Below are positions 12,522-24,117 of a stretch of 64,000 nt of DNA, in pieces. The notes beneath the pieces are model-generated. The model worked only from the letters and a program-made list of their open reading frames with translations. It ran no database searches and was not told where the DNA came from. The position numbers were made by a program, and so were the translations under genes. Position 1 is the first letter of the stretch. The number at the start of each line of letters is the position of its first letter. This DNA is from Marisa cornuarietis (Eukaryota > Mollusca > Gastropoda > Architaenioglossa > Ampullariidae): the NCBI GenBank assembly GCA_004794655.1, contig SMMW01000618.1, positions 1,922,001 through 1,986,000 of the forward strand, written 5' to 3'.

Positions 12522-12800
12522 GGAACATTGCAAAAGCAGGACAGGCACAAATTGAACAAGTACATAAAAAAGCAGGAGAGGTTATTGGGAGGGGGCAGAA
12601 CTTCACAGAGATAATGTATGACAAGCTTCTGATCAGCAATACAATTTTAGCCGACGACTCACATCCACTCCTGCAGGAATTTGACAATATAAGTATAGAC
12701 GGAAGTGGTAAGTTAAGAGCTCCTAGAGTTAGAACTCCACGTTATCTGCGCTCATTTGTGCAGGCTGCAATCCAAATATACAATCAACTTACGGATAGGA
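12522..12800 (+). mobile_element. LINE ORF2 C-terminal fragment (jockey/CR1-like)
   Basis: One open frame reads IEQVHKKAGEVIG, MYDKLLISNTILADDSHPLL, QEFDNISIDGSGKLRAPRVR and TPRYLRSFVQAAIQIYNQL. The order K-x-x-x-IIG, R/KLL-x-x-x-x-IL-x-D-x-SHPL, SG-x-x-R-x-P, R-T-x-R-x-x-x-SF-x-x-AI-x-L/IY-N is the typical extreme C-terminus of animal non-LTR retrotransposon polymerase ORFs. No reverse-transcriptase core lies upstream. This is a remnant, though still open across about 90 codons. Confidence 0.72.
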
Positions 12801-13126
12801 CACGCCCATCAGTGCACGTGCCCATACTATTTGCTCCCAATCTGTAGCGTCCATTTTGTAGAAATTTTAATGAATGTCATACGCGTCTCTTTGCCTTCTT
12901 ATTTTGAGTTTCTAATTTTTAACACTTGTGAGACTATAAGTGGCAGCGTAAATGATTACAAATGGAGAAATAGAACTGTATACAGACATTTATGTTCTGT
13001 TAGCCTGTGTTAATGTCACCGTTGGCAGACGCAACAATTTCCTGAAAAAGATAAAGCTTTATATTTGTATTGTATTCTTTGTCTTCATCATCAACTGTGA
13101 TTTGTTTAAGGAACTCTTTTCCATAG

Positions 13127-13297
13127 ATAGCGGGAACGTGGATACCGGGGAACTTCCGCAGAGCTAAGATATCGGGCTTTGCCAATGATGATGAGAAGGA
13201 GGAGGAAGAAAAAGAGGAGGAGGAGGATCTGCTCGGACCTTCCCTTTCCCACCCAGCAGCTTCTTTGCAGGACTGGGCGCGTGATTTGTCAAGAAAG
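13127..13297 (+). CDS. Possible internal coding exon with acidic tract, gene unknown
   Basis: The segment is preceded by AACTCTTTTCCATAG (acceptor-like) and followed by AAG|GTAACT (donor-like). Between them are 57 open codons in phase 0, with a run of about 14 Asp/Glu/Lys residues (NDDEKEEEEKEEEED) after a basic stretch (NFRRAKISGFA), ending DWARDLSRK. I recognise no family and found no partner exon with certainty. It could be an exon of a plus-strand gene whose promoter lies to the left, or chance openness across a GAG-rich microsatellite. RNA evidence would decide. Confidence 0.3.
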
Positions 13298-13910
13298 GTA
13301 ACTACGGCAGCAATTAGGTTCTGCTTTCTACAAGATGTGCACTAAACACGGGGAACCACGCCTACTGCCCCTACAGCGTCTGGGCTAAGAAACCCTTTAT
13401 TTTCTATATTATTTACACATTAACAGTAGCTGCTGCTATTCCATTTGAAGGACATGAAGTCACAGGTCTATATGTATTTTCGGTAGAAAAGAATACATAC
13501 ATGCACATATATACCCATAGAGATGCAGACATACATACACACGTCCATGCTCCCACACAAGGTTATACATTCATAAATGCTTGCTTATACACGTAACCAT
13601 TTCTGTAACACCTTAATTCACCCTCCCTTCACCCGTCCGTCCGTCATTTCCCATGTGTCTATGTCAGCTAAGGTTCCGCCACCTGCGCCGCGTCATTAGC
13701 GGCAGCTAGCATGATCCTGATCGAACTTAAATGGCCCTCGCCAGCAGCTCGAAGTCTGTGGAGGCGGGCCGGCCGGTGCTAGGTAATCCTTTCGCCGCGT
13801 GATGGAGCCCCGCGATACATCACTCTCACTCCGGTCTAGCCAGCTCTTAGTCCTTTGTCCAGATAGCACCAGTGTTGTGTACGTGTTCTCGCTGTCTTCA
13901 AGCTAGTCGA
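13298..13910. other. Noncoding, moderately GC-rich segment
   Basis: GC rises around 13675-13850, with several CpG-containing words (GCGCCGCGTC, GGGCCGGCCGG, CGCCGCGTG). No coding frame is recognisable. It may be regulatory but has no diagnostic motif. Confidence 0.3.
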
Positions 13911-13911
13911 C

Positions 13912-14280
13912 CCTATCGACTGCATTCAACAGTCTCTCAATCTTACCTCCCTTGCTCTCTCTCTCTCTCTCGATCGGCTACGTTAAGCATTCTCTTAATC
14001 TTACCTCCTCCCCGCCCCATTTCTCTCTCTCTTTCTCTCTTACTATCGACTGCATTCAGCAGTCTCTCAATCTTATATATCTTCTTTCCTCTCTTATTTC
14101 TTCATTCTCATCCTCTCTTCTTCTTTGATTTTTTTCCTTCCCTTTATATCTTTTACATGTATTTCCCCCCCCCTCTCTCTCTCTTCTGCTCCATTTTCTC
14201 TTCCTTCCTCTCTTACTCTCTTCCCCTCTCATTCACCAATTTCTCTTTTTGTTCCCCACGTTCCTTCTCCTCCCTTTCTG
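13912..14280 (+). repeat. Pyrimidine-rich region containing a ~65-bp tandem repeat
   Basis: CTATCGACTGCATTCAACAG at 13913 recurs as CTATCGACTGCATTCAGCAG at 14043, exactly 130 bases later. A diverged middle unit (GATCGGCTACGTTAAGCATT) lies between, and each unit continues into CTCnnTCTTA plus CT-rich sequence. The remainder to about 14280 is nearly all C and T on the plus strand. The long Ser/Leu-rich frame across it is a composition artefact. Confidence 0.75.
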
Positions 14281-15090
14281 CCACCTTTTCCAAATTCATA
14301 CCTATTTGCTTTAGACGTTCATCAGTTTCAAATTAACAATGATTTTCAGCACTGGAAGCGCTAAAACTATGATTAATTTATCGATATTTTTATTTTAAAG
14401 GTATCCACATATACAGAAATATTTCTTTAATATTATGCTGAATGCTTGATTGGACAACTGCTTTATGATATGGTTTTATATATTTGTTCAACTGATATGC
14501 TTCTTGGTCTGTTAAGACGACTTGATATAAATGTAGTGGATTAATGACAAGTTATTGCGTACCGACGTACTGTAAAAATATGTGTGTAACGAATGGACTG
14601 AAACATATAACGGCATCATATACTTGTGTGAACGAAGTATTTCTTTATGGTGAAATACCCCTATAATATAAGTATTTTTTTCTAAAACGGTATTTGATTT
14701 TGTCAGGCAAACTGTATTTGTCCTGAAGGATTGCAACAAACGGCACATTGCGGTGATGTCCAATGTGGCGTCTTTCCAAACTCCAGGCGAGAACTTCTAT
14801 ATTACTTATTAACGGAGCTTTACGTTCAAATGTTGGGAATTAGCATCTAAGGGCGATCTAAAACCGTTCATTTGAAAATTTGCTCTCGGGTTACTTTAAA
14901 TATTTAGAAGCCCCACAAAGGTCAAGTTCTTAGCGCAAGGTTAAAGGCATGTGGTGTATGTATGGTCACGAGGAAAACTGCCTCATACACATCGAATTGT
15001 GCAGCCTAACAAATATTTCACTTTCATGGTGACAATATGTACCGAAAATAAACTGAAAGAAAATGCTTGTATTTTTAACTGGAGTTCGAT
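14281..15090. other. AT-rich noncoding stretch
   Basis: No recognisable gene, repeat or RNA was seen. Reading frames are short and of AT-rich, noncoding character. Confidence 0.35.
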
Positions 15091-15310
15091 AAGCGCGAGA
15101 AAGCTCAGGCATTGCGCAGGCGCAGACAGAAACGGAAGTGTTTGGTCTGCGACTTCTTTGATCACGAGACCCGAATCAGCAGGCCATTAGAAAAGCGATT
15201 TCGCGGTTACGTCCCCGCGAGATTTGCTCTCATCATTTAGACGACTAGGAAGAGGAGCAACGAACCACCGAGACCACTAAAAGGGGCTGACGATGACGCA
15301 ACGGAATGCG
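15091..15310. promoter_or_regulatory. Candidate promoter patch with NRF1-like and ETS-like sites
   Basis: TGCGCAGGCGCA (about 15113-15124) matches the NRF1 palindrome, and ACGGAAGTG follows within about 15 bases, matching an ETS core. Both sit in a CpG-containing patch (AAGCGCGAGA, CCCCGCGAGA) inside AT-rich DNA. NRF1 plus ETS pairs are typical of TATA-less animal promoters. Direction and target gene are unknown. Confidence 0.3.
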
Positions 15311-15721
15311 TGTGGGACAGCGGTGGTGGAAAAACAGGCAGGATTAGTCACATCGCTCCAAACTGCAGGACACCAGGGAGCATGCGATGAAACGGAAAAC
15401 TGGCGACCAGCTCGCAGCACGTGTCCGGATCAAGATCAAAGCATGTCCACAAAGTGTGTCACGATTTGCACTCTTGAAAATGGCCGCACAATTTCTGTTA
15501 GAAATATAGAGGCGTTGCCTTGCGTGGTTTTGACCATAACTCTTCTATCAACTGCAAAGCCACGCAAAATGAAGTGCTTTGACCATGCTGCTTTAGCCAA
15601 CTGACAGAGTGTGGTACTGCTGTTTTAGTTAGTCGTGTGGTATACACTCGTTTTACCCTTTTTCTTCGACCATGTATATAAATGAGCATTCTTCTGAACG
15701 GATACTTGCGCATTAAAAATG

Positions 15722-15765
15722 GACATCATCATCATCGACATCATCATCATCATCATCATCATGAT
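15722..15765 (+). repeat. (ATC)n microsatellite
   Basis: CATCATCATCATCGACATCATCATC and continuing ATC units form a short, slightly interrupted trinucleotide array. Confidence 0.9.
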
Positions 15766-15832
15766 GTGACAATCGAGGTATAGCTTGAATCTGTTGAATC
15801 GGCGACGTAAGCAGATGTAATTAGATCCTGGT

Positions 15833-16079
15833 ATTTCTAATTTTAAACACTTTTAGTCCTTAACTTTATTTAGATAATTAGTTTAAAGTGCACACCACAA
15901 TTTTAGAATTTTTAAAACTAAAACTGCTTTAAGTAAGATAAAGTTGTTTAAGTCTGACTTTCCGTCCTGTCAGTACAATTTTTTGTATGTTTTTCTGCAA
16001 TGTATCAAAATGGCTAAGAAGAGATTTTGCTTCTTTAAAACAGTTTTCAGGTTTAGAAACGTGTTGTGCAACTGGCCCC
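15833..16079 (+). mobile_element. MITE family 1, copy 1, left end truncated
   Basis: About 245 bases run in parallel with 25886-26132 at roughly 90% or better identity by eye (for example CTTTCCGTCCTGTCAGTACA is identical in both). The right end is GTGCAACTGGCCCC, as in copy 2, but the matching GGGGCCAGTTGCAC left end is absent here. No coding capacity. Confidence 0.85.
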
Positions 16080-16529
16080 AGATCTCTATTTTTTTAAAAA
16101 ACATAATGACGTGACATAGTTCGTTTACTTTCAGACTGAAAAGGAAATAACAGAAAGATGATGTAATGATGTAAAATAATACGTAATGTTAAAATGATTA
16201 CAAAATTATGATGATGATAGACTGAGGCATTAGGCAATTCCTCTTGAGTTTGTAAGACAATTAATTATTTATATATTCCTATGAAACGGCCGTAAATGCA
16301 CGATATTTTTATATAGTGACGTCAAAAGTAACGAAAGATTTTTTTTATTTTTAGGTAGGGCTGCTACATCGATGCAACCATTTTTGTTCTTGATCACTGA
16401 TGATTATTGCTTTTCCGTATTCCTAAACACGTTGATTAGCGCTTCCTTTTGTTGGCATGGCGAGATATCATGCGATAACTTTTCGTTATGTGCAAAAATT
16501 AAAAATAGAGCTGGCACCGTCTGTGTGAA
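16080..16529. other. AT-rich noncoding stretch
   Basis: No gene, repeat or RNA is identifiable. Short ATGATG runs occur near 16160-16220. Confidence 0.35.
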
Positions 16530-16806
16530 GAGAGTAGCTACCGCTGGCCCACTGGCCTCCCCTTGCTCGCTTCTCGTTGGCCTAGGTATCCAGGCGCCGA
16601 GCTGTGTGCGCGTGCGCGCGCGTGTACCTGCACGAGTTGCCGTCTGCGCGTGCGTCGACTGTTCCGTTCAGACCGCCGTGCTTTGCTCCATCGTCTGCTT
16701 CTGTTATTGGAAGGGAAGGATGCGGGATTCTGTATTGGGGAACTATCGCTGACAGACGCGTCGACAACTTGTGCTGACCTCCTTTTTGCGAATGGTGCTG
16801 AGGAGG
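16530..16806 (+). promoter_or_regulatory. Candidate CpG-rich transcription start region / first exon ending at a splice donor
   Basis: A CpG-dense stretch (for example GTGCGCGTGCGCGCGCGTGT near 16607) ends in GCTGAGGAG|GTAAGG at 16806/16807, a near-consensus donor. There is no clear ORF start. The arrangement would suit a 5' untranslated exon of a plus-strand gene, possibly the acyltransferase-like gene 25 kb downstream, but nothing links them directly. Confidence 0.25.
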
Positions 16807-18990
16807 TAAGGTTGTACTTTTTCTTTCCTCTTCTTTTGTTGTCGTCGCCCTTCGTTGAAATCCATCATATTCCATTTCTGGCTAAGACAAGACGCTGTGC
16901 ATGCATGTCACAAGGACAGGCTCGCGAAGGACATTCCGGCGCATGTCTAGTGACCCCAGATGACCTTACATTTTAAAAACAAAATCACACGACGACATTT
17001 CCATGGTAACGAAGATTGCCTAAGGGCTTACAATGAAAAAGCTTTCTCACAGACTTTCTCATTTCGCCTTTCTGCCCACGTCTCTTTATTTCTTTCGTAT
17101 TTTTATGTGTTTGTCGTTGCGTTAGTTCGGTTTGATTGTCATGGAGGGAAGGGGGTGGGCTGGAAAAACTTCAAAACAGACCGATTGGGTATGGACACCA
17201 GTCGGTGCGGCAGCTCAACTGGAGTGCAAGCACGCGCAGGCTGTTCTGTTATCAGGTCTGGCGTTGCTTCGATCGTTAAGAGGCGGCTTCTCATTAATCC
17301 TCGTGATCCCCTCTGCTGCAGCCCTCACCGCAAGGCTAGAAGCAGGCTAGTGAAAGCTAGAAACATGTTGCAGAACTGTTTCTGATTTTCTGGCCGCCGA
17401 CATTTTTTGTCTTCAAGACACACAGCTGGAAGTATGCCATCACATCCGAAGAAGAGAATGTAGACTGGAAAAGGTCAAAGTCAGGAGAGGTCACTGACTG
17501 AGGTAGCAGTACCAGGTGGTGGTGCATACTTTCGTAGTGTGTGTGTGTGTGTGTGTGTGAGTATGAGAAAATCATTATCTTTAGCACCCACATTTATGTA
17601 TCTATATAAACATAAACATATATACTCACGTGCATATGTGTGCGTATGTACTAGAGTCTACATGAGCGAGTGTGTGCGTGGCCGTTCTTTAAGTGTTGCG
17701 CGCGCGCGTGTGTGTGTGTGTGTGTGTGTGGAGAAAATAAGATGCCAGAAAATAAAAAGCACTCGATCCACTTCCACTCAACCACCCACCACCCGTGCTT
17801 GTGTGCATTTACATGTCCGTGTGAGCATGTATATTTGTGTGCATGAACTTAGCGTGCGTATGTGCGCGCGCGCGTGTGGGTGGACGTGTGAGAATGGCTT
17901 GTGTGCTATCAGCTCTCTGAGCGGCACAGGGCGAGAATTGCTTTGACGCCTGTGCATCATTTTATGACAGCTGGATTGCGTAGACTTCTTCTTGCTCTGT
18001 TGGCTTTCCTGCCTGTCTGTATGATTGTAAATCTTTGTGTCGGGTCAATCAGAAATGGAAAAAAAGAACTGATGCCGAATTGCTCTAATTTTGTTTTTTT
18101 CCTTCGCCCTTGCATGCGAACGTGTGCCTTTCTGTGTGAGAGAGACTTTGCACCCTCGCTTAAGCGCCGTGCCAACGAAAACCTTTCCGCACGCGATGCT
18201 TCACTTCGATACTACGTTCTCGTCATTTACATCTCACGATCTTTACACCATCAATCCTGTGTTTTCCCGAGAACAGACTTTCCATCGAACGCGTGTGGGA
18301 GGTTTTGTTCCCTTGGGTTGTATTATTATTGTTAGAGGGAAGGTGGCGTAACCTACATCTCGCCAAGGCTTGCATGTCAAAAGTTACACCAACCGGAACT
18401 GGCTGTAACACAACGTGCTGAGCATCTCTCTTTGGTCTGCACCCGACTGCCACTGGCAGGAATGTCTGTTACCTAACCAACGGGATTTGTTCTACTGCCG
18501 GAGGTAGTAGCTCTTGCTTCTGCAGCAACACGCCGCGAACAGCGATCTCTGCGGCGTGCTAACAGCCGCCTCTGACAGGGTGCATGTTACGGCAGGTGTG
18601 AGCGATGCCTGTAATTAGAGGTACGTACACCACGTTAGCTGTCGTCTCTTACCGAGCATGTGTTACAGCAGATATGCTGAGATCATACTCTTTTCTGGAC
18701 AAATTCTTTAAATTATTTCAGAAACAAACACAAACACCACTTCCTTTACATTTAGTCATCTGTTATTTGGCGAGTTTATGAACTACGGTCAGAGAAAGCT
18801 CAACTTTTTCATGAACTTCAAAATAAGTTGCAAGTAGTTTAAGCTCATTGTGTAGATTTTTGTCAGGCTTAGGCTTTTTTCTTTTTTTCTTTTTTTTTGG
18901 TGGGGGGAGGGGGAGGTAATCGATTTAGCAAGCAGCATCAAACAGAAAGACCTGGAATTTTGAAACATAAACAAGTGTAAGCATATCTTT
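16807..18990. other. Noncoding stretch with GT/GC-alternating tracts
   Basis: It holds (GT)n at about 17537-17559, an alternating CG-then-TG tract at 17698-17731 and another at 17863-17880. Alternating purine-pyrimidine runs such as these can adopt Z-DNA. Open frames here are Val/Cys- or His/Thr-rich artefacts. No gene was recognised. Confidence 0.4.
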
Positions 18991-19256
18991 ATCGGATGGC
19001 CGAATGGTTAGAGCGCTGGCGTCCAAACCGAGAGTACGCTGGTTAAATTCTCAATAAGCGCAGCATACTTCCCCCAATCGACCCAGCTGACGGGAATGGG
19101 TACCTGACTCCATAGAGGGTTGGGGAAGGTAAGGCAGCGAGGGAGAGGACATTGGGACCACCCTCATGTAAAAGCTGGCCCTGAGAAAAGTGGGGTCTCT
19201 AACACCTCACTCCCCTACGACCTGAAAAGGTTATGGGATGACCTTTACCTTTTTTT
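18991..19256 (+). mobile_element. tRNA-headed SINE, copy 1
   Basis: The head reads GGATGGCCGAATGGTTAGAG with GCGCTGGCGTCC, a Ser/Leu-tRNA-like A box, followed by a degenerate B box (GGTTAAATTCT). The body contains CGACCCAGCTGACGG, GAGGGTTGGGGAAGGTA and CTCTAACACCTCACTCCCC and ends GATGACCTTTACC plus a T-run. It aligns along its length with 24469-24726. ATATCTTT lies at 18983-18990 and again at 19257-19264, a likely target-site duplication. It is a retrotransposed SINE, not a functional tRNA. Confidence 0.85.
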
Positions 19257-19480
19257 ATATCTTTCGAGTTTCTTGACTTTTTTTTTACTGACTGTTAAGA
19301 CGTTCCCCTTACCTAAAATACAGAACAATCAAAGAACTTTGTAGTTAGTATGCCAATGGAATTCGGCCCCTTCCCTTTCATGATCTGTCCAACCAAACCC
19401 CCTCCCCCCAAAAAAATCTGTTGAACTCTCCAATCATGAGCTGGGAGACGTAATTTCTTAATATGAAGTAATAATTATTT

Positions 19481-19581
19481 AGATTTTGCTATGCAAGGAA
19501 TATAAAAGCATCATAATGATAAGATTTGGCCATGTAAGGAATATTAAAGCATCATAAGTATTCAGATTTGGCCATGCAGCG
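19481..19581 (+). repeat. ~41-bp tandem repeat, 2.4 copies
   Basis: AGATTTTGCTATGCAAGGAA (19481), AGATTTGGCCATGTAAGGAA (19522) and AGATTTGGCCATGCAGCGAA (19564) begin successive units of 41 and 42 bases. The first two units share AAAGCATCATAA near their ends. Confidence 0.9.
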
Positions 19582-19635
19582 AAATACGCAGTGAGTGCAT
19601 AAGTATAAAGGGTCTTCGTAACAAGACATACTTTT

Positions 19636-19803
19636 TCGTCGAGCGTTCGACCAATTTGACAAAGCTGTGAGCAAAGGACATGGGAAACAAATGGTGTGGG
19701 TCCAAATTTTCGGGACATTTGAACTTTGATCAGCATGTCCAAACTTGTTTGCTGAGACTTGACAATATATATATATATATATGCCAATACAATGGGACTT
19801 AAG
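19636..19803 (+). repeat. Local direct duplication, copy A
   Basis: It starts TCGTCGAGCGTTCGACCAAT and ends ACAATGGGACTTAAG. The same landmarks, in the same order and orientation, recur at 20579-20715. Copy A additionally carries a (TA)n insertion. The segment includes CAGCATGTCCAAA and TTGTTTGCT in both copies. Confidence 0.88.
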
Positions 19804-19945
19804 ACCCACTTGTCGTCTGCCACTGGTGTTGTCGCTTCTGTCGCCTTCCAATCGTCTCTTTGTATCACTGGTTTAAAACAGAAGCCATGGCGTAGGAGGA
19901 ATGAAGAAGAGTAGCGTAGTAGGAGTGCGCCTGTTAGCGAGGCTT

Positions 19946-20197
19946 CAGTAACACGTGATCAGTACGTGTGATGAGTAATTTGTGATCACTACCCATAATG
20001 AATTATTTCTCATCGGTACCACGTAATGGATAAATTGTGATCAGTAACGTGTGATCAGTACTTCTGACCAGTATGTCATTTGTCATCCAAGGAAAGGACA
20101 ACTTGGGATCAGTAGCGGGTGATTAGTAACTTGTGATCTGCAATTTGTGATCGTTAACGTGTAATGCATACTTTAGGATAACACGTGATCAGTATCT
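19946..20197 (+). repeat. Degenerate minisatellite built on ACGTGTGATCAGTA
   Basis: Variants of a 13-14 base unit repeat through the segment: ACACGTGATCAGTA, CGTGTGATGAGTAA, TTGTGATCAGTA, CGTGTGATCAGTAC, CGGGTGATTAGTAA, CTTGTGATCTGCAA, ACACGTGATCAGTA. Each intact unit contains the palindrome TGATCA, and some contain CACGTG. The periphery is decayed. Confidence 0.85.
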
Positions 20198-20578
20198 TGA
20201 TATTTCTTATATTTACATCAGACTGAGGGCAGCGTTACAAACAAGATGCAACCTTTGTAATCTTCATTGCTGTCAGTTATTTTATTTAAGAAGTATCTTT
20301 CTAGACAATCAGTCCTTTATTTAGCCCTTTTGTAACTCTGTGTCTTAAAAATTGTTAGACCTTCGCAAGTTGATTTAGTATTTCTTGGAAGGAGAGGTTG
20401 GCGTGGGGTTGGAAAGTGAGGGTGGAGTTAGACTAATGTTCTCAAAATGTCAGTTACTATCTTCAGTTTCTTTCAGTTTTATTGTCATTTTCTGAAATAA
20501 AACTCGGACGTCTAAGTGAAATTCATTCTCTGAATATATACCAGCAAAAGTCAAAGTGAAAATCATTCAGAATAAATG

Positions 20579-20715
20579 TCGTCGAGCGTTCGACCAAGTT
20601 TTGCAAAGTTGTGTGCAAAGTCACAGGAAACTAATTGCTTTGGGGTGAATGGTCGGAACATCGGAAGTTTAGTCAGCATGTCCAAAACCTGTTTGCTAGT
20701 ACAATGGGACTTAAG
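20579..20715 (+). repeat. Local direct duplication, copy B
   Basis: Same orientation as copy A at 19636-19803 and about 940 bases downstream. It lacks the TA-repeat insertion and carries numerous point differences. The GTGATCAGTA minisatellite lies between the two copies. Confidence 0.88.
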
Positions 20716-23700
20716 GGCCCAGAAGCTTGACGTTTCGGCACATCCTTGAATATACAGAAAGAATGTTTGATGGAATTGGGGGTTGATAGGAGTGTGGGTG
20801 CTCTTACGACCTCTGGAGGAGACGTCGCCAGATCACGACAGGTGCACTTGAATTCAATTCTCTTTGCGCTCGTACAGCGGGTCAGCTGCTAAACTAACTG
20901 TTGCGACCTAGGTGTTGCACGTGAATACCCCCGTTGTACAGCTACACGCTGAAAGCATGCAGCCGTTATACAATTGCAGAATCCTTCAAGCGAAACAATT
21001 GGAAAACATTGCTTGTGATTTTAAACAGATTGGCAAGCTGTGTGTAAATGACAGTAATTAAACGAGAACTCTCGAATGTCGAAGATTAAATGCACGCAAA
21101 CTCCTCTGCTTTTATCGTCTGCGGAATCAACAATTTACATGCGCAATAGAGGGTCCCGCAGGGTCTCGCGGTAATGGCTCAGACGCAAGGACGCTGTTTG
21201 TATGTCGATGTTGCTACCATCCGCAGCAGTGGCGGTCGCTCGCTTGCGTGTTTTGCGGCGGCCGTCTTGGAACCGTTGGTGCCCCAGCAATAATCAGGCC
21301 ACCACTCGTGCATGCAAGCAGACTGCTTACAGTTTTCACCGGGAAGTATAAGCATCATCTGGCAATTTTCTCAGAACACCAGACCAAAACCGTTTTGCAT
21401 TTACATAGTCAAAGGCCGGCGTACAGTTTCCAGCTTTCTTAAAATTTAAATATTCTTAGAGAGGTTCTCAGTTGAGGTCTACAGGCCAAGATAATTTATT
21501 TAAACAAAGTGTGGCGCTTAACTTAGGCCTCCCATTACCGCCGCAGAAGATAAGAATCAGTTCAAATCATCAAATTTATATAAAAATAAATATCATCCAT
21601 ATTCTCAAAAGTGCATATGTGACTACTGCTAGAACATGTTTAGGTGGCGGTCACATACAAAATATGCCAAACTTTGTAATACATTGTACAATGTGTTAAT
21701 TTAAGAGTCTCCTTAAGTAAATAAAAATTCTAGATTCTGACGTATGATTACCACAACAGTAGGTCATCGTGTCTGCTGATGAAGACAAGGAACACAACAG
21801 CCATGCAGCAATATATGGTGGTGTCCCAGAACGCAAAGGAGAAAACACGCGCGCAAAAACACGTGTTTACAATTTTGATTGATTGATTGATTGATACTAT
21901 TGACAGAAATTTTTGCAGTCGCTGTTTCGCGAACTCAAAAGATGCAGTAGCACTCCTCCACAGTGGTCTTGGAGGCGGGGAGTGGGAGGAACAGAGGAAG
22001 GAGGGGCAGAGATGAGGGCACCGCTTCTGGAGTGACAACTGCAGTCACACTATTGCCGCGGTGTCAATATTCTCCCTTGATGATGGCATGGGGGGTTGGG
22101 GGGCGGCTTAGTGGAACATTCATGATCTGCGTCATCGGGAGAAGGACGAAAATAGCCGACATTCACGGCACGACAGGTGCGTTTTTGTCACGTGATAATG
22201 AGGGCACACGCTGGATGTGCCTGCGTGCTTGGTGCGTTGTCCTGACATCTGTTTGCAATTCCTGGACCCCTAAGCGCAGGTCTCCTAATAAGGCCCAGGT
22301 GGGCAGCTTTTAAGGTAGACGATATAGTGCAGACGGCTCATCCCACACTCGGCCCATCGAAACCACAGGTGCGTTAAAGTTCTACCGGGATACAAATTTT
22401 GTTTCTAATGACTGGGTAAAACTCAATGCAAGCTGCTATTTCCCCAAATATGGGCAGATGACCCCTTTTCGTTCTCGATATACACGCAAACATACATCTC
22501 CTTGCACAGAAATTGGTTAAAGTCGTGAGTCACATTTGTACGCAGCTCTCCCCTTGGCTGAAGCCTTTACAACACAAAGGCACCACAATGCGCTTCTGTT
22601 TTTCTGTGCACAGCGATGTTTATAAGCCGTTATCCCATATAACGCAAGGGACTTATTCACTCAGATTTTGGAAAACAGTATCATGTACTGAGGCGTTGTT
22701 TTAAAAAAAGTATGACTCTAAACTAGACCTTTAACGTTGTATATGCATGTTTACCGCGAAAGATCGAGGTGATGTGTCTGGCTGGCGGAGGCACTGTACT
22801 GTGTTTGATTGTGAGAGCTGTCAGCCAAGTTTTTCTTCTCTGTATGTTGTGATTGTCAACATCGCTTCAAGGATAAAAGGTTAAATAGCAGCAATCAATG
22901 GTCCTTTAAAGCAGAGGTGATTAGGCTTATAAGAAAACCTATTTCCTTCACCGCTCTCGTCACTAGTTCACACGCACTGCGTTTTCACACATTGCATTTT
23001 ACTGCGGAGGAATCTCCTAGGAACCGTACCTTGTGACGTACTTACAATGTAAACAAGAAAACAACACCTCCCTTGTTGAAGCTGACTTACAGCGCAGTGA
23101 TTTTATAGTGAGCATTGAAAGGTTCAGGCAAGCGTCTGCTGTCTTTCCTCTGAGTGAACAAATTAATGTATCGCATAATAAAACCTAGCAACAGTTGCTT
23201 TGGCAAGCGTTTCTTTTTGGTGACTCTGTTAGGTGGCCTGTAGAGAAGGGTCGCGATACTGACAGATTTTGCTGTCCCCATTCTTATAACTAGGGGCTAG
23301 GTTCCTAGATGCGCACAAACATTCTCTCTCTCTTTTACACACACACATACACACTTACACATGCGCGTGCGCACGCACACGAAAGAGGAAGGAGGGAGAG
23401 AACGACTGAAAAATATCTGCTTTGACATTCGCGAGACGGTGCGGGGGCAAACGGAAGAAGTAAGTACTTCTGCTGCTGCTTCTGCTCGGCTTTTACATTT
23501 TATTGCATAGTGGGAGAAGGATGAGGTCATGCTGAGCTCGGTGTGCAATCTGAGGATTAGCGGAGACTGAAGGAGAAAGAGGCGATGCTGACATCTCAGA
23601 AATTGCTTTGTGAACGATGTGCAACACTCGTGAGAGGATCGAACAAGACTGACAGATACAAAGGAGGAAGAGAGAGAGAGAGAGAAGGAGAGAGGCAGAA

Positions 23701-24117
23701 AGAGAAAAAAAAAGAACAGAGGGGCACTGTGAGAACGAGACAAATGGGCATCGAGACAGGAACTACTCCATGAACCACAACAGTTAGCTCTGAGCAGGCA
23801 AGTATCTCGCCGCATAACAGTATCCACGAGCAATCGGTCTGAAAATCACCACACAAAAACGCTTTCTGTAGCAAGTGGGGTGGGTGGGCTTTTATCAGAC
23901 TTTACTTATATCGAACCTTGAAACCAATTCATGGAGCCACTGGTACTGAAAATGAGCTTTGCCATTAAGGAAAGTCAAAACGTGGACACAAACGAACCAA
24001 AATATAATTAACAATAATAATAAATTCCCGAAAAATCTTAGCGTGTGTCACAGTATTTAGCTACCTAGTTTAAGGAAAGCAGATAGACAAATGGCAAAGG
24101 TAACAGAATTTTTTTTT
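20716..24117. other. Noncoding stretch, no gene recognised
   Basis: It includes a (TTGA)n run at about 21876-21895, CA-rich and GA-rich patches near 23330-23400 and 23665-23715, and a GC-rich segment at about 21960-22310 that is open for 116 codons on the plus strand but has no recognisable domain. Nothing supports a gene. Confidence 0.4.

Noticed and set aside
13872..14336. 154-codon Ser/Leu/Phe-rich frame
   Set aside because: Pyrimidine-rich low-complexity DNA gives such codons by composition.
16372..16976. Overlapping 126- and 137-codon frames
   Set aside because: No start context, domain or agreement with the donor site; openness follows from CpG-rich composition.
18991..19090. tRNA-Ser/Leu gene
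   Set aside because: A/B boxes are present but the cloverleaf is not completed, the body continues into a SINE tail, and a second copy has SINE target-site duplications.
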